Below, in pieces: positions 1 through 7,399 of a stretch of DNA of 20,614 nt (position 1 is the stretch's first letter; each line of letters opens with the position of its first letter). Made by a program: the position numbers and the translations under genes. The notes beneath the pieces are model-generated. The model was not told the origin of the DNA, made no database searches, and worked only from the letters and a program-made list of their open reading frames with translations. Origin of the DNA: Candidatus Omnitrophota bacterium (GTDB lineage Bacteria > Omnitrophota > Gorgyraeia > Duberdicusellales > 4484-171). The stretch is from NCBI GenBank assembly GCA_023818995.1, contig JAMWDA010000006.1, forward strand, positions 1 to 20,614, given 5' to 3'.

Positions 1-2
1 AT

Positions 3-737
3 TACATAGATACTTTTAAAAGGAGAAAGATAGATATTAGTGGTTTAACTATAGCTAAAGGAAAAACATTCTTTTGGGAAGGTCGGTATGAGTTAGATTT
101 TAATAACCCTAAGAGTATTTCTACTTGTTTAAATGTATTCTCTAATTTTTCACCTTTTATACCAGCTAATTATAAGAATAGTAAGTATGTATTTCTTGCC
201 AATATTTCTCCACACCTCCAGGAGAAGGTATTAGAGCAAGTAAGTAAACCAAGACTAGTTACTTCTGATACGATGAGTTATTGGATAGATAATGAGAAAG
301 AAGCTTTAGAGAGATTGTTAAAGAAGGTAGATATTTTCTTCCTTAACGAGATAGAAGCAAAGAAACTTACTGAGGAGAACAATTTAGTTAAGGCAGCAAA
401 TAAAATTCTTAAATTTGGTCCACAAAAGATAGTAATAAAAAGAGGAGAGTATGGAGCGATTTTATTTTCTTCAAATTCAAAATTTTATATACCAGCTTTT
501 TTATTAGATAATGTGGTTGATCCTACAGGTGCAGGAGATACCTTTGCCGGTGGATTTATGGGTTATTTAGCGAGCAAAAATAGATTGAATGAAAGCATTT
601 TTAAAGAATCTCTTATTTATGGAACTATTATGGCAAGTTTCACTGTAGAGGATTTTAGTCTTAACCGTTTACTATCTATAAAAAAAGCAGATATTAGTAA
701 GAGAATAAAAGAATTTAAAAAGTTAACCAGTATTTAG
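3..737 (+). CDS. PfkB/ribokinase-family sugar kinase, 5' end missing
   Basis: The frame is open from the window edge at base 3, giving 244 visible residues, so the gene starts upstream. The ATG at 273 is internal: it is the Met of a D-T-M motif common in this kinase subgroup. The C-terminal PfkB signature PTGAGDTFAGGF is present, with GAGD at bases 528-539; its Asp is the family's catalytic base for phosphoryl transfer from ATP. VIKRGEYGA upstream is the usual ATP-site strand. The visible N-terminal part (SGLTIAKGKTFFWEGRYE) matches the sugar-lid region of the ribokinase-like group often labelled group C. The substrate cannot be read from sequence: ribose, adenosine or another sugar or nucleoside are all possible. 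It ends 35 bases before ileS. The family assignment is firm, the substrate unknown. Confidence 0.9.
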   Translation, partial: YIDTFKRRKIDISGLTIAKGKTFFWEGRYELDFNNPKSISTCLNVFSNFSPFIPANYKNSKYVFLANISPHLQEKVLEQVSKPRLVTSDTMSYWIDNEKEALERLLKKVDIFFLNEIEAKKLTEENNLVKAANKILKFGPQKIVIKRGEYGAILFSSNSKFYIPAFLLDNVVDPTGAGDTFAGGFMGYLASKNRLNESIFKESLIYGTIMASFTVEDFSLNRLLSIKKADISKRIKEFKKLTSI

Positions 738-772
738 AAGTATTTTTTATTAAAAATTTCATAAATTAAGTT

Positions 773-3520
773 ATGAGTAAAAAAGATTATAGTAATACAC
801 TTAATTTGCCTAAAACATCATTTTCGATGAAGGCTAATCTAACTGTTAATGAGCCTAAAATCATAAGTTTCTGGGATGAGATAGGTCTTTATAGAAAGTT
901 AAGAAAAGCAAAAGATGGTAAGAAAAAATTTATCCTTCACGATGGACCACCTTATGCTAACGGGTTAATACATATTGGTCATGCTTTGAATAAAATATTG
1001 AAAGATATCGTGATTAAGTTTAAAACGATGAATGATTTCGATTCTCCATTTATTTGTGGTTGGGATTGTCATGGCCTTCCCGTAGAGCATCAACTTTTTA
1101 AGGAACTGGATCTTACCAAAGCAGATGTTAATGTTGTGGATTTTCGTAAGAAAGCAGAAGCATATGCTTTAAAATTTATGGAATTACAGAAGAGCGATTT
1201 TAAACGATTGGGAATATTAAGCGATTGGGATAATTCTTATCTTACTCTTTTAGCAGAGTACGAGTATTGGGTTATAAAACTTTTAGGTGTCTTAGTGGAG
1301 AAAGGCTATATCTATAGGAAACGTAGACCAGTTAACTGGTGTACTACTTGTGAGACAGCTTTGGCTGAGGCAGAAGTAGAATACAATGATAAAGAGTCAC
1401 CATCTATATATTTACTCTTTAAAGTCAAATATAGCAGAGGTTTATTCCCAGAGGATACTTATTTTTTAATATGGACGACTACTCCCTGGACGCTTATCTC
1501 CAATGTAGCGGTGGCTGTTCACCCTCATTTAGATTACATATTGTGCAATTATAAAGATAAACATATTATTTTTGCTAATAATCTTAAAAATAACTTGGAA
1601 AGTAAGCTAAAAACTAAATTTCACGAAATTAATTATTTTTCTGGTAAAGAATTGGAAGGAATCATTCTTTCTCATCCCTTTATGGGTAGAGAGTCAAAAG
1701 TGGTCTTGGCAGAGTTCGTATCTAAAGATGAAGGTAGTGGTTGTGTTCATATTGCTCCCGGCCATGGTGAGGAGGATTTTTCTCTTTTGAAAATATACGA
1801 TTTAGATGTAATTATGCCGGTTAACGATAAGGGCATATTTGATGAGACGAGCGGAGAGTTTGCTGGCAAAAATATTGAACAAGCTAACCAAGCGGTTATA
1901 GAAACATTGGAGAAGAAAGGTTTACTTCTAAAAAATGAAAAAATTTACCATTCCTATCCTCATTGTTGGAGGTGTAAGAAACCAGTTATTTTCCGTGCTA
2001 CTTTTCAGTGGTTTTTAAATATAGAACATAACAATCTTCGTCAGAGGCTATTAAATATAATAGAAGAGGTAGATTGGTTACCTCCCTCAGGTAAAGAAAG
2101 AATACGTGGTATGCTTTTACTTAGGCCCGACTGGTGTCTTTCTCGCCAAAGGTTATGGGGTGTGCCTATACCAGCATTAAGATGTAATAATTGTAAAGAG
2201 ATAGTTCTTGATGCCAAAGTAGTAGAGAAAACAGCTTCTGTATTTAGAAAGTATGGTTCGGATGTTTGGTTTACCTTGGATGTAGAGCACTTTCTACCCA
2301 TAGATTTTTCTTGTCCTAAATGTAGCTCAAAGAGTTTTTCTAAGGAGTTTGATATCCTTGATGTTTGGTTTGAATCAGGAGCCAGTTTTTTAGCAGTGGT
2401 TAAGAATAATAGAGAGCTTGATTTTCCTTCAGACCTTTATTTAGAAGGTAGCGATCAGCATAGAGGGTGGTTTCAGGTTTCTCTTATTAATTCTGTAGCT
2501 TATGATGATAAAGCTCCCTTTAAAGTAATCGTTACGCATGGTTTCGTAGTAGATGGTGAAGGCAAGAAGATGTCTAAATCTTTAGGTAATGTTATTTCTC
2601 CCCAAGAAATAATCCATAAATACGGAGCGGAAATATTAAGACTTTGGGTAGCTTACAGTGATTATACTGAGGATGTAAAAATTTCTCCTCAACTTCTCGA
2701 TCAACTTGTGGATGTATATAGAAAGATACGTAATACTATAAGGTTTATATTGGGTAACTTGTACGATTTTGATTATCAGCGAGATTATTTACCCAAAGAA
2801 GAACTTCAAGAGATAGACAGATATATGCTCATAAAAACTTCTATTCTATATAGAGAAATAGTTGATGAGTACAATAAATTTTCTTTTCATAAAGTTTGTC
2901 AGAAGTTGTTTAATTTCTGTAATTTAGATTTAAGCTCTTTTTATCTTGACATTTTGAAAGATAGATTATATACTTATTCTCCCAATTCTAAAGAACGTAA
3001 GTCAGCTCAGAATGTTATTTACTATATTCTTAAGGCAATCATAAAATTATCTGCGCCTATTCTTTCTTTTACAGCAGAGGAAGCATTCAATAACTTTTTT
3101 AATTGGCACGACAAAAAAGAATCTATATATCTACATACTTTTGAAGAGGATTTTTTAGATGATTATTTTGATGAACAGCTCATTGAACAAGGGAAAAAGA
3201 TTTTAGATTTAAGAGAAGAGGTTCTAAAAGAGATAGAGAAGAAAAGAGAAGAGCATATTTTAGGGAGTTCACTGGAGGCTTCTGTAGATATATATTTTAG
3301 AGAGAAAGATTACAATTTTTACAAGCAAAAGGAGGATATGTTAAGAGAAGTTTTTATTGTTTCTTGTGTAAATGTTAAGGAAGGTGATTTTAAGATAGAG
3401 GTTAATATAGCCAAAAGCACTAAATGCGCTCGTTGTTGGAATCGGAGAGAAGATGTTGGTAAGGATGAAGATTATCCTGATTTATGTGGTAGATGTATAA
3501 AACACTTAGGGGGTAAATAA
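773..3520 (+). CDS. ileS: Isoleucyl-tRNA synthetase
   Basis: This class Ia synthetase charges tRNA-Ile in the cytoplasm and edits mischarged valine. At 915 residues it has the usual length of the bacterial enzyme. HIGH lies at residues 67-70 in GPPYANGLIHIGHA, the IleRS-type GWDCHGLPVE follows, and KMSKS is at 599-603. The editing (CP1) domain lies between these, with the TTTPWTL motif. A C-terminal zinc knuckle uses C885, C888, C905 and C908, typical of the bacterial IleS1 type. I see no Shine-Dalgarno site before the ATG at 773. The start is supported by the normal N-terminal lead-in to the catalytic domain (TLNLPKTSFSMKANL). The stop overlaps the next start by one base (TAATG). Confidence 0.98.
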   Translation: MSKKDYSNTLNLPKTSFSMKANLTVNEPKIISFWDEIGLYRKLRKAKDGKKKFILHDGPPYANGLIHIGHALNKILKDIVIKFKTMNDFDSPFICGWDCHGLPVEHQLFKELDLTKADVNVVDFRKKAEAYALKFMELQKSDFKRLGILSDWDNSYLTLLAEYEYWVIKLLGVLVEKGYIYRKRRPVNWCTTCETALAEAEVEYNDKESPSIYLLFKVKYSRGLFPEDTYFLIWTTTPWTLISNVAVAVHPHLDYILCNYKDKHIIFANNLKNNLESKLKTKFHEINYFSGKELEGIILSHPFMGRESKVVLAEFVSKDEGSGCVHIAPGHGEEDFSLLKIYDLDVIMPVNDKGIFDETSGEFAGKNIEQANQAVIETLEKKGLLLKNEKIYHSYPHCWRCKKPVIFRATFQWFLNIEHNNLRQRLLNIIEEVDWLPPSGKERIRGMLLLRPDWCLSRQRLWGVPIPALRCNNCKEIVLDAKVVEKTASVFRKYGSDVWFTLDVEHFLPIDFSCPKCSSKSFSKEFDILDVWFESGASFLAVVKNNRELDFPSDLYLEGSDQHRGWFQVSLINSVAYDDKAPFKVIVTHGFVVDGEGKKMSKSLGNVISPQEIIHKYGAEILRLWVAYSDYTEDVKISPQLLDQLVDVYRKIRNTIRFILGNLYDFDYQRDYLPKEELQEIDRYMLIKTSILYREIVDEYNKFSFHKVCQKLFNFCNLDLSSFYLDILKDRLYTYSPNSKERKSAQNVIYYILKAIIKLSAPILSFTAEEAFNNFFNWHDKKESIYLHTFEEDFLDDYFDEQLIEQGKKILDLREEVLKEIEKKREEHILGSSLEASVDIYFREKDYNFYKQKEDMLREVFIVSCVNVKEGDFKIEVNIAKSTKCARCWNRREDVGKDEDYPDLCGRCIKHLGGK

Positions 3521-3933
3521 TGAAGAAGGAGAAAAAGAAAAGAGGTTTGCGATTACCAAGTAAGGATTTAAAGGAGTTTAAGGAAAAACTTCTTAAGTTG
3601 AAAGATGAATTATCTTCTCAGATTAAAGAACTTTCCAATGAGACATTGATGAAGTCCCAGAAAGATATTTCAGGAGATATCTCCGGCTATAGCCTTCATC
3701 TTGCTGATGTAGCTAGCGATAATTACGAAAGAGAATTCAATTTGGGCCTAGTCAGTAATGAGTCAAAGGTGCTTGCCGATATTGAAGAAGCTTTGAAACG
3801 AATAGAAGATAAATCTTTTGGTATATGTAAGAGCTGTGGTAAGTTGATATCTAAAACAAGGCTTAATGCTATACCATATACTATTTATTGCATAGATTGT
3901 CAGGATAAGTTTGAGAAAAATAAATTATTATAG
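3520..3933 (+). CDS. TraR/DksA-type zinc-finger transcription regulator
   Basis: This 137-residue protein has a Lys-rich N-terminus, a long helical coiled-coil part (about residues 15-95) and a C4 zinc finger with C103, C106, C124 and C127 (CKSCG ... CIDC), followed by a short helix. Members of this family bind in the RNA polymerase secondary channel and change promoter response, often with ppGpp. The tip motif that reads DxxDxA in E. coli DksA reads HLADVA here (H60, D63, A65): the second Asp and the Ala are kept and the first Asp is replaced. Similar tips occur in Gram-positive-type relatives. The gene overlaps ileS by one base and lspA follows after two bases, so it is probably co-transcribed with both. 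Its regulatory targets are unknown. Confidence 0.92.
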   Translation: MKKEKKKRGLRLPSKDLKEFKEKLLKLKDELSSQIKELSNETLMKSQKDISGDISGYSLHLADVASDNYEREFNLGLVSNESKVLADIEEALKRIEDKSFGICKSCGKLISKTRLNAIPYTIYCIDCQDKFEKNKLL

Positions 3934-3935
3934 AT

Positions 3936-4394
3936 GTGGTGATATGTTTAGTTGCCATAACAATATTTTTGACAGATTTTTTAATAAAAGCTTATTTTAA
4001 GAATCACTTTGCCTACCAATCGATCCCCATTATTAAGAATATACTCCATATTACTGTTGTTTTTAATAAGGGTGCGGCTTTCGGTATTTTAAGAGATTAC
4101 TCATCATTCTTGATTTATTTCACTTTAATTTTTATTATCATTCTCATTCTTAACATAAGAGCAAACCATCGTAGAGATAAGTTAGATAATATCCTTTTAG
4201 GATTAATTTTAGGGGGGGCTTTATCAAATTTTTGTGATAGGATTATCTATGGATTTGTAGTAGATTACATAGATATAAGAATTTGGCCTGTATTCAATCT
4301 CTCTGATATGAGTATAAGTATAGGTACATTAGTGTTTATTTTGAGAACGTTTAAAAAGGATAACTACTATGGAAGAAGTTCTCTTCGTTCTTAA
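3936..4394 (+). CDS. lspA: Lipoprotein signal peptidase (signal peptidase II)
   Basis: LspA is an inner-membrane aspartic protease that removes the signal peptide from diacylglyceryl-modified prolipoproteins. The 152 residues contain about four hydrophobic segments and the family motifs: FNKGAAFGIL near residue 45, GGALSNFCDR with catalytic D101, and FNLSD with catalytic D124. The length is slightly short of the usual 160 or so. The start is GTG at 3936, two bases after the previous stop; a second GTG at 3939 is equally possible and no Shine-Dalgarno site separates them. An in-frame run of seven G lies at 4212-4218. The gene's last 26 bases overlap rluD. Its presence implies that the organism makes lipoproteins. 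Confidence 0.95.
   Translation: MVICLVAITIFLTDFLIKAYFKNHFAYQSIPIIKNILHITVVFNKGAAFGILRDYSSFLIYFTLIFIIILILNIRANHRRDKLDNILLGLILGGALSNFCDRIIYGFVVDYIDIRIWPVFNLSDMSISIGTLVFILRTFKKDNYYGRSSLRS
4356..4360 (+). promoter_or_regulatory. Ribosome binding site of rluD inside lspA
   Basis: AAGGA, preceded by four more A, lies eight bases before the rluD ATG and wholly within the lspA coding sequence. It supports the start at 4369 and hence the 26-base overlap between the two genes, which suggests translational coupling. Confidence 0.6.
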
Positions 4395-5265
4395 AAAAGA
4401 TGTCGGTAAGAGATTAGATAAATTTATTTCTCAAAATTTAAAGAACATATCTAGAACAAAAGTTAAGGAACTTATTACTCAAGGTAACGTTTTAGTGAAT
4501 GGTATAGTTAAGAAGACTAGTTACATTGTAAAGGATAAGGATAGTATTTGTATTAGGAATATGGATAAGAAATTGGTTATTTTGGAGCCTTATCCTATAG
4601 ATATAAACATACTTTATGAGGACGACGATATTATTGTGGTAGATAAGCCTCAAGGATTAGTTGTTCACCCTCCAAATATAAATTACCAGAAGACTTTAGT
4701 AAATGTAATGGTATATTTAGAAAAAAACCTTTCTTCTATTAATCATTTAAGAGCTGGTGTGGTTCATCGTTTAGATAAAGAGACATCAGGAGTTATGGTG
4801 TTAGCTAAGAATAACTCCGCTCATCTTAATTTAGTATCACAATTTCGCCAGAGGTTGGTAAAAAAAGAATACAGAGCTATAGTTTGGGGAGTAATTGAAC
4901 AGGATAGTTTACAAATAGATTTGCCTATAAAGAGAGATTTGAATAATAGATTCAAGATGAAGATAAGTTTTGTTAAGTCCAAAGAAGCAAAAACTTTTTT
5001 AGAAGTTATAGAGAGGTTTAAAGAGGCAACTTATATAAAATTGTTCCCCCTCACAGGAAGAATGCACCAGATAAGAGTCCATCTTAAATTTTTAGGTTTC
5101 CCTATTATAGGAGATGATAAATATGGTAAAAAAGATGGGTATGAGAATTTATTTTTACATTCCTACTATCTTAGTTTTTCTCATCCGCGAACGCAAGAAA
5201 TATTAGAATTTGAATCTTTTTTACCTGAGAGATTTAAAGAATTTATAGATAGTCAGAGATATTGA
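4369..5265 (+). CDS. rluD: RluD/RluA-family 23S rRNA pseudouridine synthase
   Basis: The protein has 298 residues. An N-terminal S4 RNA-binding domain (about residues 13-60: RLDKFISQNL ... VNGIVKK) precedes an RluA-type catalytic domain. The catalytic motif HRLDKETSGVMVLAKN carries the nucleophilic D136, and LTGRMHQIRVH is the downstream active-site motif. Enzymes with this layout convert uridines of 23S rRNA (helix 69 for RluD) to pseudouridine during ribosome assembly. The S4 domain and length favour RluD over RluA, but the exact target sites are inferred. The start at 4369 is supported by AAGGA at 4356-4360, eight bases upstream and inside the end of lspA. aroA begins three bases after the stop. 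Confidence 0.9.
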   Translation: MEEVLFVLKKDVGKRLDKFISQNLKNISRTKVKELITQGNVLVNGIVKKTSYIVKDKDSICIRNMDKKLVILEPYPIDINILYEDDDIIVVDKPQGLVVHPPNINYQKTLVNVMVYLEKNLSSINHLRAGVVHRLDKETSGVMVLAKNNSAHLNLVSQFRQRLVKKEYRAIVWGVIEQDSLQIDLPIKRDLNNRFKMKISFVKSKEAKTFLEVIERFKEATYIKLFPLTGRMHQIRVHLKFLGFPIIGDDKYGKKDGYENLFLHSYYLSFSHPRTQEILEFESFLPERFKEFIDSQRY

Positions 5266-5268
5266 ATT

Positions 5269-6588
5269 ATGTATACGATTAAACCAATTGATAGGATAAG
5301 AGCAGAAGTTTATCCTCCCCCTGATAAATCCGTTTCTCATCGCGCTGTGTTAATATCAGCTATATCTAAAGGAGATACCCAGATACTTAATTTTTTACGT
5401 AGTAATGATACCTTAGCTACTTTAGATTGTATAAAAAGGTTAGGGATAGAAGTTAAATATTTAGGTCCAAATAAATTGCTTGTAAAAGGTTGTGGTAAAT
5501 ATTTTCCTATACAACGTAAGGTGGAACTTAATGCTCAGGAATCAGGGACTACCATTAGGATAATTAGCGGTTTACTTGTAGGACAAAAATTCTCTTCCAA
5601 AATTTATGCCGAAAGTTCTTTAAGAAATAGACCAATGAAGAGAGTTACGCAACCTTTGAGGATGATGGGAGCTAATATATATGGTGAGAACAGATATGGT
5701 AAAGAGGAGTTACCACCTCTACTTATAGAACCTACGGATGAACTTAAAAGCATACATTACTCTATGCCTGTAGGTAGTGCACAGGTAAAATCAGCGATAA
5801 TATTGGCAGGTTTATTCGCTAAAGGGATAACCAAGATAAGAGAGCTTATCCCATCTCGTGATCATACGGAGAGATTATTAAAATTATTTAAAGCGAATAT
5901 TGAAGAAAAGAAAGGTTATATCTTATGTAGCGAGTCACAACTTACCACACCGGGAAAAATATTTATTCCTGGAGATTTTTCTTCTGCTGCTTTTTTTATT
6001 GTTTTAGGAACAATTTCTCCTGATTCTCAGATACTGATAAAAGATGTGGGGATTAATCCTACAAGGATAGGTTTAATTAGAATACTGAAAAAAATGGGAG
6101 CAGATATAAAAATTTTAAATAGAAAAAATTATTTTGAGCCATATGCTGATATTTTAGTAAAGAGTTCTAATATAAAAGGTATAACTATAGATGCAAAGTA
6201 TATCCCTACGATGATAGACGAGATGCCCATTATTTTCGTATGCGCAGCATTTGCGAAAGGAGAGACTACTATATTTGGGTTAAAAGAGTTAAAAGTTAAA
6301 GAGACTGATAGAATTAATTCTATGGTTTATAATTTAAAGAAAGCAGGAGTAGATATAGAGGCTAAACCTTTTGATAATGATTGGATGGTTAAAATAAAAG
6401 GGGGTAGTAAAGATATATTTAATTTAAAATCTTTAAAATTCAAAAGTTTTTCTGACCATAGGACAGCAATGAGTATGATTATATTCTCCTTAGCTACAGG
6501 TAATACTCATTACATAGATGATATCGGTTGTATAGACAAGTCTTTCCCAGAATTTATTTCCATAGTTGATAGTTTGCGAAAGAAATGA
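5269..6588 (+). CDS. aroA: 3-phosphoshikimate 1-carboxyvinyltransferase (EPSP synthase)
   Basis: AroA transfers the enolpyruvyl group of PEP to shikimate 3-phosphate, the sixth step of the shikimate pathway to chorismate. The 439 residues fit the family. Motifs in order: PPPDKSVSHR (K20, S21, R25, substrate binding), a phosphate/PEP loop reading NAQESGTTIR at residues 88-97, RPMKRVTQPL, GSAQVKSAI, SRDHTERLL, the IDEMP catalytic Asp/Glu motif, ELKVKETDRI, and SDHRTAM near the C-terminus. The loop differs from the E. coli type NAGTAMRP: the Gly, Thr and Arg are kept, but the Pro after the Arg is Ile. No good ribosome binding site is visible; the ATG is three bases after rluD. The stop overlaps the next gene in ATGA. 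Confidence 0.97.
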   Translation: MYTIKPIDRIRAEVYPPPDKSVSHRAVLISAISKGDTQILNFLRSNDTLATLDCIKRLGIEVKYLGPNKLLVKGCGKYFPIQRKVELNAQESGTTIRIISGLLVGQKFSSKIYAESSLRNRPMKRVTQPLRMMGANIYGENRYGKEELPPLLIEPTDELKSIHYSMPVGSAQVKSAIILAGLFAKGITKIRELIPSRDHTERLLKLFKANIEEKKGYILCSESQLTTPGKIFIPGDFSSAAFFIVLGTISPDSQILIKDVGINPTRIGLIRILKKMGADIKILNRKNYFEPYADILVKSSNIKGITIDAKYIPTMIDEMPIIFVCAAFAKGETTIFGLKELKVKETDRINSMVYNLKKAGVDIEAKPFDNDWMVKIKGGSKDIFNLKSLKFKSFSDHRTAMSMIIFSLATGNTHYIDDIGCIDKSFPEFISIVDSLRKK

Positions 6589-7346
6589 GAATAGTAAGAT
6601 TTCTTTATAAAGAAAATAAGAGGTGGGGTATTGAGGATGAAAAGTTTGTAAGAGTTCTTTTAAAATCACCATTTGATAAGATAAGATTTAGTGGAGAGAA
6701 AGTTCCTCTAAATAAAGTTAAGTTAATTACCCCTGCTGAGCCTACTAAGATAGTTCTGGTAGGACTTAATTATAGAGACCACGCTAAAGAATTAAGTATG
6801 CCTATACCAAATGAGCCAATAATTTTTTTAAAACCATCTACATCTCTTATTGCTCATAAGGAGAATATAGTTTATCCTTTAGGTGTAGAACGTTTAGATT
6901 ATGAATGTGAATTAGCTTTAGTGATAGGTAAAGAAGGCAAAAATATAACCGAAGAAAAGGTTAAAGAATACATTCTCGGTTACACCTGTCTCAACGATGT
7001 AACTGCACGATGTTTACAGAGAAAAGATGTTCAGTGGACAAGAGCAAAATCTTTTGATACTTTCTGTCCCTTAGGTCCGTGGTTAGAAACAGGTATTAAT
7101 CCTAATAATTTGCGGATAAGAACTTTTCTTAACGGGAATATAAAGCAGGATTCCAATACATCTAATTTTATTTTTCCTATTAACCACCTTGTTTCTTTTA
7201 TAAGTAAGATAATGACTTTATTACCCGGGGATATAATTTCTACAGGAACTCCTTCTGGGGTAGGTTCTATGGAAGTAGGAGATAGAGTGGAAGTTGAGGT
7301 TGAAGGGATAGGTAAATTAATAAATAGGGTGGTAGCTTATAAATAA
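6585..7346 (+). CDS. Fumarylacetoacetate hydrolase (FAH) family enzyme
   Basis: The 253-residue protein has a short N-terminal domain (about 1-55) and a FAH catalytic domain. The expected metal ligands are E107 and E109 in LDYECELALVIG and D138 in CLNDVTAR. GLNYRDHAKEL, KSFDTFCPLGPW and GDIISTGTPSGVG are further family signatures. Relatives cleave or decarboxylate 2-oxo acids and acylpyruvates, hydrate or isomerise aromatic-degradation intermediates, or tautomerise oxaloacetate; the sequence does not decide between these. No other aromatic-catabolism gene is nearby, so a housekeeping role in removing damaged metabolites is a reasonable guess, but only a guess. The ATG overlaps the aroA stop by four bases. 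The valS promoter begins right after its stop. Confidence 0.92.
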   Translation: MRIVRFLYKENKRWGIEDEKFVRVLLKSPFDKIRFSGEKVPLNKVKLITPAEPTKIVLVGLNYRDHAKELSMPIPNEPIIFLKPSTSLIAHKENIVYPLGVERLDYECELALVIGKEGKNITEEKVKEYILGYTCLNDVTARCLQRKDVQWTRAKSFDTFCPLGPWLETGINPNNLRIRTFLNGNIKQDSNTSNFIFPINHLVSFISKIMTLLPGDIISTGTPSGVGSMEVGDRVEVEVEGIGKLINRVVAYK

Positions 7347-7375
7347 TTGATAGTAATTTTATTTTATATTATAAT
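7347..7375 (+). promoter_or_regulatory. Sigma70-type promoter of valS
   Basis: TTGATA at 7347-7352 (five of six to the -35 consensus) and TATAAT at 7370-7375 (six of six) are 17 bases apart. The -35 box starts directly after the hydrolase TAA. A second TATAAT follows immediately at 7376-7381. Transcription would start near 7382-7384, leaving a leader of about 16-18 bases that is almost only the ribosome binding site. The whole stretch is AT-rich, so chance matches are more likely than usual, but spacing and position fit a real promoter for the valS-nadC-uvrB-birA-coaX unit. Confidence 0.75.
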
Positions 7376-7387
7376 TATAATTTATGC

Positions 7388-7393
7388 GGAGGT
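7388..7393 (+). promoter_or_regulatory. Strong ribosome binding site of valS
   Basis: GGAGGT lies six bases before the valS ATG at 7400. It is one of only two full GGAGG sites at gene starts here; the other is at moxR. Both follow the longest gaps, as expected for first genes of transcription units. Confidence 0.85.
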
Positions 7394-7399
7394 AATTTT

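Noticed and set aside
273..737. Complete small kinase gene starting at the ATG at 273
   Set aside because: The same frame is open back to base 3 and encodes family-typical residues upstream; this ATG is an internal conserved Met.
738..772. Promoter or T-box leader before ileS
   Set aside because: The gap is only 35 bases, too short for a T-box, and contains no -35/-10 pair at proper spacing.
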